Shown: positions 51,201-64,000, counted from the first letter of the stretch. The stretch is DNA of 64,000 nucleotides from Stercorarius parasiticus (GCA_013396915.1 VWZL01003405.1:124479-188478); one strand, 5' to 3'. The notes: a model not told the origin generated them from the sequence alone. Numbers and translations are program-made.

Positions 51201-54200
51201 AAGTCATACTAATATCTAGATGGTAACAAAACACAGATACCTAGCATACACTGTGCACCTTGCGTCAATTTGACCATTACTGGAATAACTGTTACTGGAA
51301 TGTTGGGCTGATTTCATAAAACCATGTTTATGTTCTTGAAGTGATCTATACCTTCATATTTCAGACTAAGGAATAGAACAATTACTAGAAACCTTTGGAG
51401 GATGACAATAATGATAATTTTCTTAGTATTAAAAAGCACAAGAGAGATCTAATTTGTGTAGATTGAAAAAGAATACCTAATAGAAATCCCTTTCAAGACA
51501 AGGAAGAACCATAACATATACATCTTGGAATGGCAAAAATTTCAAGAGAGCTTGTATAAATCATTGTTAGCTTAAAAATAAATCTAAAGATTTATCTGCC
51601 TTGTTTTACATATACATACACTTTTCTACAAGTAGCAATCCTCAAAGACTGAATATTTCACCTTGAACTTGATCATCAGTTTCAAATTAAAATTTTTCAT
51701 ATTCACTTTTGAACAGAAAATCAATGATTCTCCATATTTGAATACAGGACCAAATCCATATTTTCAAATGCCAGCATTATCTAAACTCATACAACTAGTA
51801 TTTCAGTCAATAAATGAAAGTGTTTGCTTCTACATTAGTTAATATAAACATATCAAACTTTGAAACTTACTTGTTCTGATTTTGACACATAACCTCAAAT
51901 TAAGCCTGGCCAAACCACTACTTTAAATCTTTGCCCAGAAGATGGCATTAAAGCTACTATATATTCCAGTAATGTCATGAGAATTGTACGACAAGATGTA
52001 AATGTGCTGGTTATACAAAATTATTCAATAGCATTTTGTATTTCTGGAATTTATACATGTAGAATTCATACACAGAATGCTTTATCAAATCCAGACAGGA
52101 ACAGTATCTGTCAAAGAACCTAATGACTCATTTTACAACTTCAAAAGATTCAGAGAAGGGCAGCAACAATGATGGAAAGTGTGATAGTTTCCATATGATA
52201 AATATCAGGTAGGCTAGGACTCTTCGGCTTTGGAAAAGGAATCATTGACTGATGCAGGGCAACACTGAGACAGGACATGAAAATCAAGAAGGGCACGGAC
52301 AGGATGGGTGGCTCACCATCTAGAACAAGAATTAGAAACTGTTTGACTAAACTAGTAGGAGCCTTATAAAAATAAACACGAACACAAGCTTGGAAACTAG
52401 TGTTTTAAGTAGTTTAACCTAACAAAAACCTATCCAATTTCTTAAGGTTTTTGTTGCTTTACAATCTCTCTGGGTTTTTTTTTGTTTTGTTTTTAAACTA
52501 TTATTGTATAAAAGTGTGTTCTACTAGCTACTCAGATTCCCCATACTAAAGCTGGTGGCTTAGTTCTGAAAATGACATTTTACCATTTTGTTGCACTAAC
52601 ACCTTGTCCTATTACACTGAACAGACGTTAAAAATAGTGTGCACGCACCATATGGAGGAACCCCTGGGCTACTTCAGCTTGTCTCACTAGTGGAATTTGG
52701 TTGCACTTCCCAACAGTCAACAAGTTGGGCAAATTAAGCAAATTATGTTGAACTGTGATATATCCCTCTCTCTTCTTCTGTGAAGCATAAAACTGTTAGA
52801 AATGTTGGTGTTGAAATTATCAGTGTGGAACTGAACTGATGCCTCATTGAGATGAAAGAAACTGTTCATACTCTCCGAACTTGTTGTTCGAGTGCCTCTT
52901 GCAAACTTACACATTTCATATTGTAAAAGTTGTATTTGGCTGATATTTTCACTATTTGTTCACAAACCATATCAACCAAAAGTATATCAATAACAGAAGG
53001 TGAGGAACAACATAATTTAAGATGGTGGCATTCTGGTACAGTTTTCCCTAGTTAATAAGATTCACCTTGACCAGCATAAAGCAGAAGGGAGAACAAACCC
53101 AATTAAATACAATTTCTGATACACAAAGTGTTGAAGAGAGAAAAAAATTTTCTTCATTTTTTGCAGTAAATGTCTAGTTTACTTGTAGATTAGATAGTCT
53201 TTACATTTATTTTATCTCTTACACCCCTCATCTTGCCTCTGAAACAGGAACGATGCACACCTGACTCAGGAACACTGACTGTCTGGGTATAGCACATGTT
53301 CATTTGAAGACATTTGGCATTATGCGTTATTACAGTTTACTAATTAAGTATTTTAAAGGATTAATATTTTGAAATTTACTATAGGAATGTAGAATGCTAT
53401 TAAAAACTACTGCATAAGAAAAACAAGAAAAACACATTTCACGTGTACATAAAAATCCCAGTAACAGTCATTTTAACGCATGACAAAAGTAAATTGTTGA
53501 GAAAAATGGGTCATCTTAATGTATGTATCAAAATATCATGTAGCCTAAGGCTGCAGACTTGAGAGAAAGCATCTTTTATTTGATCAATGCACATACCACC
53601 CATGTTTTCTGCCATGGATTATTTATACAACTATTACGGAGTTTTGTACAATAGTCACCACGAGTAAAAGGTTCCTAAGTATCTACTGCGATTTCCCTGA
53701 ATTATTATATAGACTGTTGGCACAAGCATTTAAACTGTAAACAAAACCAAAAAATAACCCCAAACCAACAAAATCCCTGCACAGATCAATGCATGTAGAT
53801 ACTCAAGCTTTTGCTTATTGAAATGTGATTACGATTTTAAGTTAATTAATTTAAATGTTGAGTTCTCCTGTCATCCCCAAAGCAGATATAACTAAATGTT
53901 TATTTCAACAACGAAGCACAGAAAAGCTATTTGATGACAAATAAGTTCAGTTTGATGATTTAACAAAGTTGGAGAAAAATGGATACCTGCAATGAACAAC
54001 AACAGGTTCTTCTCTGCCAGCCCTCTTCTTTCGCACAAGACATACAAAGTCTAGGAAATCGCTGGAATCATCAGGAACCCCATGATCAGGCCATGCTATA
54101 TACTGGATTTGGGTTAGTTGGCGGCTTTCCTCTTTCTAATCAGAAACATGAAGTTTATTCCAGGGTAATTCAGGTCCCATTAAAAAAACAAAACAAAACA

Positions 54201-57200
54201 AAAAAACTCCACCAACCTCAACCCCCCAAACCAAGCCAAAAATAATAAAATAAAACAAAATTAAAAAATCAATGGTACATTTACAGCAACTTGTACCCGT
54301 AACAAAAGTGGCTTCAGGGAACTAGCACCACTTTATTAGTATTAATCACTGCTCATCCTGGATTTTATGATGACTTTTTTCTTAAAAACAAAAAAGGCAA
54401 TCCACAAATGTTTACTTCTTCAACAGGTTAAAAAAATTACAAGCCATGTAATAGCAAACAGTTCAAGGATACCAATGATGTATCTGAACACTAGATATAC
54501 AAGAAGGTGGTCAAATTTTTAGCAAACAAATTTAACAGAAAGAGGTACTATCTTACTAGATCAAATGACAGAACTGGGTTAGGAGAGGAGAGACAGGACT
54601 TTCAGACATAAAAGCTTTCCTTCAGACTCCGTGTGAAGACCAGCATTGTTTCAGCTTTATCTGCACCTCTTAATTTTATCCAACATTCTCTACATAAGAT
54701 GCATAATGACTTTGTTTTCCACTCCCTCCTGTCCCTCGCCCTGATATCACAAACATAATCTCCCTCTGGTTAGTGGAGGGGACAGGCCACACCATCAGTG
54801 TAAAAGCAGCATTTCAAAGAACAGGAGTTACCACACTTTAAATAACCTTTAAGCACAGAATCATTTACAGAGGTTCCACTACTGATAACAAATGAGCAAT
54901 TGCCTCAACAGGGGATGGGAAAGGAATTTTAACTGCAAATTGACTAAAAGGCAGCTCTATAAAACTGGCATCTCATCTGGTAACCCAAGCAGTGAGAAAT
55001 GAGTACGTGAACTAAATTCCAGATACTAATTTCCAAACACTTCTGAAATTGAAATGCTAGCTGGGGAGGCTATGAAAACTACACATGCCCTGAAAATCAT
55101 GCAATGCGTGTTGAAGAAGGTCCTTGTTTACATGCAGTTGCCAATCCAAATTCATCTTTCTCTCAGCAGGATTTATCTTCTATCTACTTGCACATATTCT
55201 CCAAGATGGAATTATTAAGAACTGTTTGCCCCTAACAAGACAGACTTTCAGTTGCAATAATGAAATACCTCTAAAGTCTCATGTTTTGAAAACACCAAGG
55301 GAATAACAAGTTTCTCAACTTCTCTAATTAGTCTTTTTTTTTCGGTCAGGGCATGAAAGACACCAGAAAAGACAAATAATATATCTTCTATGTGATTTAA
55401 AACCAAATAGTATGATTATGGAAACTGAATCTTTGTGATATTTTGCTAAAGAAAGGTTTGTTACCATTCTAAGGGCAGAATTTACACTAGGTAAGTACAC
55501 GGGGTAAGTACATGTCAATATATGTATTTTTCTAAAGGCTCCTAGAAATAAACGGTCCTGTTTATGTGGATATGCCACTAAGCTGAAAAGAAAGTCTGAT
55601 TAAGTAAGTTTTAGCTAGTCTGTGAGGATTCCACACATCAATACTTAAAAATATATATTATGATTTTACCTCCAGATTAGTCAATGTCATTTCTCGAAAA
55701 ACATAAGCAGGATTTCCTTCTTCTGAATGGCAGGTAATCTGGAAATTCCCATAGGATGAGCTTCCTGATGGCTCTGGCCAGTACTGATGGCATTTAACCT
55801 AAAGTCAACAGATTTTTAAAGATGCCTGTGTTTAAATTCACAGAGTATTATTTTCATACTCTGTAGTTCCTTACACTTTTGTTCATTAAAGACTATTTTG
55901 ATCATTTTGCAATCGCTATTAATTTACTTACCAGACAGACTGCGTTACCTAATTATTGGTTATAAAACAAGGTATCGCAGAGATTTCCTGGTTCTCTCTT
56001 TTCAAGAGGACACATGCACCAGGTCTTGAGGTTAGTTTAACGGAAGATAGATGCATTTAATGTTCATTACAGTTTTTAAAAAGTGTATCTATAAATATTC
56101 CATCTTAACACTTGAGTGACAAAGATGCTTTATAAATGTTTCTGACCTCCAAAATCCCAATATAATCTTCTCAAAGCACATTTATATGGGAAAAGGACAA
56201 ATGAAAAAAGAGGCAATAACCAACAAAAAAGTTGCTAGACTAATGCAGAAATCAGGGGGATGCAGATGGTGGACTTGAAAGACTCTTGATCAAGTTATCA
56301 AATGTGAATAAAAACTTCAAATGCTAAGCTTTTCAGATATATTGCTTAAACGCCTAATTACCGAGGTCATTTCAGCTCAAGTGTACTTTTGTTTTTCCAA
56401 CCCACCTGGCGATTCTTTAAGAGCAGCCAGATTTGCAGACTTCCTGCTCCACTGAGACATCCTGGCATGCAGTGGGATAGTGATGTCAGTAGCCTCATGA
56501 TCAGCTTTAGAGCAGGGAGTCTGCCTATGGGTATAAGACAGATAAGTCCTTTTATTTCACTATTAAGCAGCTCTCCAAAGAACTCCACAAATATGATTAC
56601 TGAAGGGGTGGGGGAGCCTCAGAGAACTGCTATTGCAAGTCTGTTCTTAGCAGATCTGCAAAGAAAATTCAAATTAAAAGGGCACTTGTACTGAAATTCC
56701 CTCTAATCATGCTTATTTGGGAGCAGGCAGAATCATGCTAACATTGAGTCACTGAAAAATGGTTTAAAAATGCTGCAACTCCCCTTCAATTATTTTAATT
56801 ATATTTAGAGGCCTGGCCTCCCAGCAAATATATGGTTATTAAAAAGTTAGAATGTATACAGACAGCTGAACTTCAGTCTGAGTTGACCAGAACACCCACA
56901 ACCTACTATAAATCCATCTCCAAAAGAAATCATGATTGTGGAGAAATTCCACTGAACTATTACTCCAAACTGTCATTTCTGTCCACACACTCATCCAGGC
57001 AGTGCTACTGTGAATGCTCCAGACTAAAACCCAGTAACTCTGGAATTACACTGTGTGTATGACTAGATTTGGTTGTTCTGCCTGTCTCCAAAGGACAAAG
57101 CTGCATAACAAAGCCATACAGAAGAAACTGTAGCTTAAAAAAAACCCCGAAAACAAAAACCACACAAAAAACCCCAAAACCCAAATGCAAACAAACCACA

Positions 57201-60200
57201 GAATACACTTGAGGGCTTTCACAGGACCATACACAATTATTTTTCGTAATTTATAACTCTGATTACTTTATTACCAGTAGTCTATTTTTACACATTTTTA
57301 TATGGAAATAACTTAAAGGACAAAGATTCCTCCATATGATTAAACAAATGTTTATAGCCACAGAAGAACACTTTATGAAAAATTTTAGATTTCAAGCTTA
57401 TCAAGGATTCTCTTAAAGACAGCCATCCAGGCATGGGATTTTAACACTACAAAGGTATGTTAAGTTGCCTTAAAAAATTAATCTCTCTACATATCAAAGA
57501 ACAAATCCACAAAAACTGATGAAACTTCTTGGAGTTCCTTCATTTGAAGTTTAGAGAAAAAAATCCTATGAAGATAAATTCTAGTTGGTTTTTAATTTAC
57601 AAAAAAAAAAAAATCAAACAAAGAAGCCTAAAAGTGTTTTAAGAAATATGTGAAGACTTCAGTGTACTTCAGAACTGAACAAAGTTTAAATATTAGCTAC
57701 GTTAACAATATCAGAAGGTTTAAAATGTAACAGTCATCATTGCAATAGTACTAGGAATGCACTGTCCTTATGAAAAGAAGTCATAAAATCATAGAATAGT
57801 TTGGGTTGGAAAAGACTTTTAAAGGCCATCTAGTCCAACCCCCTGCAATGAGCAGGGACATCCTCAGATCAGGCTGCTCAGAGGCCTGTCCAACCTGACC
57901 TTGAAAGTTTCCAGGGACGGGGCATCTACCACCTCTCTGGGCAACCTGTGCCAGTATTTCACCACCCTCATCTTAAAATATTTCTTCCTTATACCTAGTC
58001 TCTATTTACCCTCTTTTAGTTTAAAACCATACCCCTTGTCATATTATATGTTATGAAAGTACATTCCTCTAATCTTTTAAAGGCTAACTAACAGATGTTT
58101 AGAAGATTATGCAAGCAGTATTTAAGGAGATCTTTTACTTACTCTGCCCCGTTCAACTTGAGTTGTTAACATTACAACCATAGATGAGCCCTGTTCCCAA
58201 GTCATCTGCCAAAAATCTGGACAAGTGTTCGGTAATGGACCTTGACAAGCAATGTACTGGTTTATTATTGTGGAAGAAGGGATTTCCATCTAAGAGAAGA
58301 CAAAGTCATTATTTTAATTCTTAAAGAAAATGTAAGTCAAACATCAGACATTTAGTGTTTAATAACTAATACATTTAAAAAGCATCAACTACATTAATTC
58401 TATTTATTGTAAGTCAGCAAATATGGACTGACACAGGTAAAAATTCTTCAAAGTGTTTCACACACAAAATTATCACAAAGATCCAAGTGCACTTCACATA
58501 TTAACTGGCAGTTATGTAGTTGCCGTAATCAAGATTAATGGTTGAAGAAAGAAATGATAAACCAGTTGGCAAATAATTCATGTGCAAATGTTTCACGCTC
58601 TGTGGGTTTCTGACGCTAGCTTTTAAAATAATGATCTTCGAATTTAAGTTAATATCTGTTTTTTGTTCCTGAAAGGAAAAATAAGTAGCTGTAATTTTGT
58701 TGTTAGTGATAAGGGGAGTAGAGGGGTGGGTGGGGGAAAGATGTAAAAGAAAGTGCTGCCGGATTAAACTTTATTGATGTTGAACACTACTGCCACAGTA
58801 GTAAGCAGAAAAGAAGATTTAATTCCTCTGGTAGAAGGCTAGCTTCTCTTAGCTTTTTTTTTTTTTTGGTTTGAGTTATAAAAACAGCTGCCACAAAGCA
58901 TTATCAAATAAGTATATTTACAGTAAATTTCCAACCATCTGACTACAAGTTTATCAGCCATTCTAGCCTGAACTAGATTTATGAAAATATTATTTTTTTA
59001 ATCAACTTCTCCATTAAAAAACGGCAAAATTACTTAATGTCAGAAGCTCTTTTGAAAAATACTACTCACATTTATATAATTTGCATTGATGTAATCTTCA
59101 TTACTTTTTAAAATAACCCGTGTAGCATCATCTGAAAAAATTTTTATAAAGATGTTACTTATTTACGAACCACAGTAAAATACTTTTAGAACACACATAT
59201 ACAAACACACATACTTACAAGGCGAAATGTCTCTGTATCTATTTTTGGAAATGTTTTGAGGTAATCTGGCACAAGACATTGTCATTCCAGGCTTTTTCCT
59301 ATACAATTGCTAAAAGACAAAACTGATGGTCAGACCACAATAGATGCAAAAGACCCGTTATTATATTATTTGCCTAGAGGTACTTTTTAGAACGTAAACT
59401 AATGAGCAATGGTAACTCCAACACACATGAAAACATTTTTCAAAAAGAAAGCACTACGAATTTAGTTGTGCTGTGGGATCACTGAGAATAATCAAGACCT
59501 CGTCACAATTTGTTTAAAGGCAAACTGAACATTAAACTTCAAGCTTCCATAAGAACACTGATCCAGAGAAAAGTCAATATTGTACACTGGGAAGGGAACT
59601 GACTGACATTCCCCATGGTGATCTGGGGCAAGCAGATCGTATTGTGTATAGGCATCTACCTACATTGCAGTTGTTTCAATTTATTATTTTTTTTCAGATG
59701 TCCTTCTGTATTTGAATAACTAGAGTGAATCCTGGGCTACCTTGTGCTTTTCCTGCACAAAATCAGCTTTGAGAGGTTCCTGCCCTCTCATGCCTTAGCC
59801 ATGCATTGCCACAACCCTCTATCAGTGAAATTATCTGGGTTCAGTAAAAGGCACTTTAAAAACTTTGAAATACTGAACCCGTTTGGGAGACTGAAAATGT
59901 ATGGTTAAAGAGGGATTTTAAATCCCTTTGAGAAAATCTTTTCTTTCTATATATAAAAGTATATTTTACCAACATTGTTAAAGAATAGTATATAAATGTA
60001 TTTTATAAATATACGTTGTAATACATAATGCTAGGTCTCCATTTGGTCAGGAATTCACAGAATTCACACTGCTGTGTTTTACAAACCTACCGCTTCCTGC
60101 TTTAAGTCACTTGACCTCATGCATAAAAGATGGAATATCAGCAAGGCACAGGTGGAGGAAAAAGAAAGACTATAGCTATCAGCAGCTTAGGACCCCACAG

Positions 60201-63200
60201 GAACCGCACTGTTCTTTGGAAATATGTCATAAAAAAATCAACTATTTATAAAAGATATTGTTACACTAGCCCTTAGGATTAGGGTTTTATTTTCCATTGC
60301 TAACTTTACTTTCCCACACTGAGACTGTCCATAAAATGTGAACAGCTCAGCTGTCATTCAGTTTCTACAGTAACTTAGATATGCAATGAAGGTCTGAGCA
60401 CAGAGCACGTATTTTATTTTACATTTTTCAGTCTTCATGTCTATGAAAGTATTTTATTAGCATAGGTCCCTGATAATCACAAAAAGCTATTAGTAATCAA
60501 TAAAGCTATTTATAAAAAATTACACTAAAAACTATTATTCTATGCCATAAGGGCATAGAATAAAGGGCATCATAATAAAGGATTATTCTATGCCGTAAAT
60601 TTGCACATACGATACAGCATTGGATTTTTTTGGGGTTATTTTTCTTTTGAGAGTGTAAGACAATTGCTTTGCTAAAAGATGCTGATTCTACTGAAATTTA
60701 ACTGAAATCTGCTCTGCTTCAAATAATTACCACTCCCAAAAGACTTGGAACTTGCACACAGCTACAGGCAATACAGTACTCACATCAAACTGAGCCAAAA
60801 CAGTTCCCGTGATGAGCCCCTCTGCCAGCTGAATCATGGATTCCCTCAGAGCATTATCATCTTGATGGACACCATCAAGTGGAGATTTCTCAGGGATGTA
60901 CTGGAAATCAGGCTCACTCTCCAGCTTCTCTTCCACAACATCATAGACAGCTATAACAAATAAAGATATGAATGCTCTGACTGAACATGCTGTTTGGCAA
61001 GTAAAGTTAACTCTAAGTCATTTATTTAAAACAGCGAAAACCCCAAGTGTTTCTCTTGTAGAAAAATCCCCATTTACGAACAAACTGACGTTAGCCCCCA
61101 TGAGCAAGGGCAAGTAGGCTTAACTGATTGTTACAATGCATGACAAAATGAATTTTTTTTGTTTAATAGTAATTTTAGGTGAAAGCACATCACTGACTGC
61201 TAAAATTTTGATCAAAACTTATGTTATACCATACCTTGCTGATGTAACTCCCTAATCTCAGATTTTCACATCAGGCCTCTCAGGTCATTATAGTTGCATT
61301 TACATTTTTACTTTTAATTCACTTTGAACTGATTTTAGGCTCCAGTAATTAGGGCAAGATGGGCAGACCAACTGAGGAAATGGCATTAATATATGCCATT
61401 ATAATGCTATCAATGCTGTATGCATGCCCGGCCTATAAACTGAAAATATGCATCTTCTACTATACATAACAGAGACATACGCTGCTGAAAGCCTATTTTA
61501 AAATGATATCCCATGACCATGAAGAAGGAAAGTGCCAACACCTCGCTTCCACAACTCATGTGTTTTTTATCCAGAATACAAAGATAATCAACACACAACA
61601 GGACACTGTTTTAGTAAATTTGTAAACAAAGCTAAAAATTGTATCTGAAAGAAGATAAGCACACAAAAGCTGCAAGAGAACTTACACAGAGAATGAGAGC
61701 ACAAGTAAGTGGGGAGTGCAAATAAGTGAATAAAGGAAAAATTGTTTATGAGGTGGCTGAGGTACTCTCCTAAAGTAGTTTCAATTATTCCGATTAAATA
61801 ACATTATTCCTCATTTTGCTTTTTCCTCCGCAACTGTATTATAATCAGGATGTGCAGCAGAATTAAATCCAGTGACCGTCTGCTGGCAACGCTTCAACAG
61901 TGTATTTCATGACTATATTGCACAAGCTGTTATTTAGATTGCATTTTTAATACTTTCTTCTATTAAGACTCCTCAAGGAGAAATGTTATCAGTCGTTCTG
62001 GATTGTTTTAAAAATATATGGAAGGATTTTGCATATATCGACCTCTGAAGTCACCCAAACACTGGGTGTTTGGTGAGGGGCTTTTTCTTTGTTTGTGTTT
62101 GGTTTTTACTTTCCTTAAGGGAATTAACAGCAACCTTAGAAACTGTGTTCAATATCCATATAGCTTTCTGGACATTTTTATCAATAAGAGAACAAAACTT
62201 AAGTTACCCCTCTAATAGAAATATTTGATCTCTGACTTTCCTATTAATTTTCAACACTTAGTTACGCACAGCTAATGGTACGCACAATATGCTGTGTTGT
62301 TGCAATTCCTTTTCAAGCAAGGGAGCTCTTTCTTACAAAGATGGTAAGCATTCCATCTCAGGACACAAAACGGAGGTTAGAAAATGAAAGCAAGGTTTGG
62401 ATTTCTTTATTTTTTATTTTTAAATTATTATTATAGACAAATCACTCACCATTGGGTCGAACTAGGAGCACAAGTTCCCCTGAGTGTCTCTCACAGCTAG
62501 CTTTAATAAACATAACAACTTGATCATGGGTATGTTCTGCTATATCCCTGCCGTTAATCAGTACAACCTGGTCCCCTTCATTCAAACGAGGGACACAGAG
62601 ATCAGCCTGCAAGGAAAACAAACAAAATAATCTGCAAAACAAGCCATTTCCAATTTCTCACCTTAAAATAGCAGCTTAAAGTAACTATACTTGGGGACTT
62701 GAAGCCTAAAAGTCTAGTTGCTATGGTTGCTGCATTGTATTCAAGGGATAAATTTAAACGTTACACAATACGTAAGACAGTGCCATTCACATGAACTGAT
62801 TAATTTGCAACTGGGAGGTGACTGTCATTGTAACATCTTTTGGCAGCTGTTACTCCACTCCTCTGGTTGAAGTAGAAAGCTCCTCTGTTTGAATCACATT
62901 TTGTGTAAGCAATTAAAAAGCAGGATGTTCTTATCTTTGAAGGGAAGGCAGTAACATGACAGAGCCTTGTCCAAATCAATTTCACAGGCTTAAATGCTTC
63001 AGGTGTGAAATACTCTTGTCATTACAGTTGTGGTAAGACAAGGACCGAAAACAATGCACAAAACCCAGTAATCCCAGAGAGAGGAATCTGGTAATAAAAA
63101 TCATTATTATAATCATAGTCTAAGCATCGTTGCAGAAAAGAAAGAGCATGTGCCATCACCAAATATCTTCTCCTTAGAGAGTGGGTGTCTAAAGCATTCA

Positions 63201-64000
63201 GCCAAAATTATGTTATTAAATATTTCTGAGATAATAATTAATAGGGACAAGAACAATGTTCTTGGCAAACATTTTAATAGTTTCAAATAGTCAAAAAAAA
63301 AAAAAGGCAAGCTGTACTTCTTAAATGTTAGCAAATAGATGATTCACTCTACTCTAAAAGGTACAAACAGAGCTGACTCCTGTCAGCTGAATACCAGGTC
63401 AGTATTTTTGGCAATCAACTGACAAAATATTGTGCCTGGTTTGAAGACGGTATTGATAGTCACTAAACACCAGTAACAACAGACAATCAGACCTGATGAA
63501 TGATTCATGATGTCTGATTTTAATCTAAACTTTGGCTTTATTCAGCTACATCTGTCAACTAAAATAAGAGAGATTTGCTACTTTAGTTATTTTTAACATA
63601 CTAAAAGACTCTTTCAATATATAATTTATGTGAAATTCTACGAATGCCTAAATTAAAATTTAAAAAAAAGTAATAAAGTAAATGTATTTTTAGGATAACA
63701 GCTCAAGAAACAGTGCATACTGAACATCTGTAACCCTGTAATTTTCAGGAACTAAATTTTGTTTCAGTAAGACAAAAATATTTTTGAGGATTGAAGAACT
63801 TTTAAAACTATGTTATATAGCCCCATTAAATTTTTACTGCACTTAATTTGCTTTGTTAGCATAATATTGTAGCACAAACTAATTTTCATAGGCAGCTATG
63901 AAATAATTTACAGTTTTGAATACATACTTCAAGATACACAGATATTGCTACCAAGTTTGGGGGTTTTGATAACTTACAGGTGTTCCTGGAGCTACCCTGG
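48163..64000 (-). CDS. PTPN4: PTPN4, non-receptor tyrosine phosphatase 4 (PTP-MEG1), C-terminal half
   Basis: Ten exons (one cut by the window edge) join in frame into the end of the PDZ domain, a linker and the full tyrosine phosphatase domain, closing at TAA 48163-48165. Catalytic landmarks are present: KNRYRD substrate loop, the WPDHG acid loop, the HC-SAGIGRT nucleophile loop split across two exons, and QTPSQYRF. The sequence is nearly the same as human PTPN4 as I remember it, except for the last residues. PTPN4 is a cytosolic and membrane-cortex phosphatase with FERM, PDZ and catalytic domains, linked to T-cell receptor and neuronal receptor signalling. The FERM half lies past 64000. PTPN3 is the paralogue; the match and the position next to EPB41L5 favour PTPN4. 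Confidence 0.96.
49160..49173 (-). promoter_or_regulatory. CTCF-like motif
   Basis: Minus strand CCACAAGATGGCCC fits the CTCF core pattern CCAC-N-AG-R-K-GGC. In the last intron of PTPN4. Motif match only; occupancy unknown. Confidence 0.3.
50772..50907 (-). CDS. PTPN4: PTPN4 exon, P-loop AGIGRTG and following helices
   Basis: A 136-base exon: [45 protein letters not shown]. Acceptor TTTTTCAG, donor GTGAGTA. The Arg of GRTG is the phosphate-binding residue. The intact P-loop indicates an active enzyme. Confidence 0.98.
53987..54135 (-). CDS. PTPN4: PTPN4 exon, WPD loop and catalytic cysteine
   Basis: A 149-base exon: [49 protein letters not shown] plus two bases. Acceptor TGATTAG, donor GTATCC. 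It carries the general acid Asp of WPD and the nucleophilic Cys of the HC motif, whose loop is completed by the next exon. Confidence 0.97.
55670..55798 (-). CDS. PTPN4: PTPN4 exon, phosphatase mid-domain
   Basis: A 129-base exon, 43 codons, phase 0 on both sides: [34 protein letters not shown] and REMTLTNLE. Acceptor CTTTAG, donor GTAAAA, the weakest donor of the gene here. Confidence 0.95.
57781..58075 (-). mobile_element. CR1 LINE fragment, sense to PTPN4, right edge approximate
   Basis: Read on the plus strand it begins with the octamer pair CATAAAAT and CATAGAAT, then GTTTGGGTTGG, CATCTAGTCCAACCCCCTGC, CTCTGGGCAACCTGTGCCAG and CCTCTTTTAGTTTAAAACC. That is the reverse complement of a CR1 3' end. 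It is 5'-truncated and about 295 bases long, within the intron just past the exon at 58143-58289. Confidence 0.95.
58143..58289 (-). CDS. PTPN4: PTPN4 exon, phosphatase core ([16 protein letters not shown])
   Basis: A 147-base exon of 49 codons: [20 protein letters not shown], then [17 protein letters not shown] and [12 protein letters not shown]. Acceptor CTCTTAG, donor GTAAGT. A CR1 fragment begins within about 70 bases beyond its donor. Confidence 0.97.
59070..59131 (-). CDS. PTPN4: PTPN4 exon, phosphatase DYINANYI strand
   Basis: A 62-base exon coding [20 protein letters not shown]. Acceptor TTTTTTCAG, donor GTGAGTAG. The DYINANYI motif is a hallmark of the phosphatase core. Confidence 0.97.
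59219..59309 (-). CDS. PTPN4: PTPN4 exon, phosphatase KNRYRD loop
   Basis: A 91-base exon coding [16 protein letters not shown] then [14 protein letters not shown]. Acceptor CTTTTAG, donor GTAAGTA. KNRYRDI is the phosphotyrosine recognition loop of classical tyrosine phosphatases. Confidence 0.97.
60535..60563. repeat. 12-bp inverted repeat with 5-base loop
   Basis: TTATTCTATGCC and GGCATAGAATAA pair perfectly around ATAAG. The left arm recurs as a direct repeat (ATTATTCTATGCC) at 60582-60594. Lies in a PTPN4 intron. Confidence 0.85.
60784..60950 (-). CDS. PTPN4: PTPN4 exon, PDZ-phosphatase linker
   Basis: A 167-base exon coding [20 protein letters not shown], then [19 protein letters not shown] and [15 protein letters not shown]. 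Acceptor TGTTATAG, donor GTGAGTA. It covers the linker known to couple PDZ ligand binding to catalytic activity in this family, and the first helix of the phosphatase domain. Confidence 0.97.
62450..62606 (-). CDS. PTPN4: PTPN4 exon, PDZ domain core
   Basis: A 157-base exon coding [20 protein letters not shown], then [17 protein letters not shown] and [14 protein letters not shown]. Acceptor CTTGCAG, donor GTGAGTG. The [14 protein letters not shown] and the THDQVV helix are typical PDZ elements. Leaves one base. Confidence 0.97.
63978..64000 (-). CDS. PTPN4: PTPN4 PDZ exon, cut by the window edge
   Basis: Donor GTAAGTT is preceded by RVAPGTP, the end of a PDZ strand seen just before ADLCVPRL in PTPN4. 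Only 23 bases lie inside the window. Confidence 0.9.

Larger units (their letters stand above)
48250..63977 (-). other. PTPN4 introns in the window, nothing else coding
   Basis: Between the exons the sequence is AT-rich, with T and A runs (for example 49919-49932, 57600, 58857), an AAAAC-rich stretch at 54183-54210, the CR1 fragment and the inverted repeat listed separately. No RNA gene was recognised. Open frames here are short chance frames or intron extensions of the exons. Confidence 0.5.

Noticed and set aside
1..64000. CRISPR arrays, operons, prophage or other prokaryotic systems
   Set aside because: No spaced direct repeats or dense coding; the exon and intron structure is plainly vertebrate.

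Overview
The window looks like vertebrate nuclear DNA, most likely from a bird. It is AT-rich and intron-dominated, the exons are short with GT-AG borders, and two fragments carry the 3' end typical of CR1 LINEs, the main avian retroposon family. There are no bacterial-type operons, and nearly every long open reading frame is chance intronic sequence. The calls rest on splice-border reading plus remembered human family sequences; no alignment was run.

Two protein-coding genes lie head to tail on the minus strand. From the right edge to about 47.48 kb is the 3' half of PTPN4 (PTP-MEG1): the end of its PDZ domain, the complete tyrosine phosphatase domain (KNRYRD, WPD loop, HC-SAGIGRT P-loop, QTPSQYRF) and the stop codon at 48163-48165. 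Ten exons join in frame without a break. Upstream FERM exons lie beyond 64000.

About 8.4 kb of gene-poor sequence (39.2-47.5 kb) separates this from a CpG-rich promoter at 38.56-39.22 kb. That promoter is interrupted by a 124-base assembly gap (38753-38876) and drives EPB41L5. Its non-coding first exon splices to the ATG exon at 37822-38006. Fifteen further coding exons run left to a stop at 1209-1211 and encode a FERM domain, a FERM-adjacent segment and a short tail. The exons fit in phase except for one missing exon of length 3n+1 between 5645 and 6796. The terminal exon at 1209-1392 looks like the end of the short isoform; no exon of the longer isoform was recognised.

Both products are FERM-family proteins. 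EPB41L5 is a cortical scaffold for epithelial polarity and actomyosin control, and PTPN4 is a submembrane phosphatase. The order PTPN4 then EPB41L5 on one strand matches the human 2q14.2 arrangement as I remember it. I found no sign of an undescribed system. The points most worth checking are the GC-rich alternative last exon, a CR1 fragment beside a splice branch point, the unresolved internal exon, a TATA-like palindrome in the promoter and a few hairpins.
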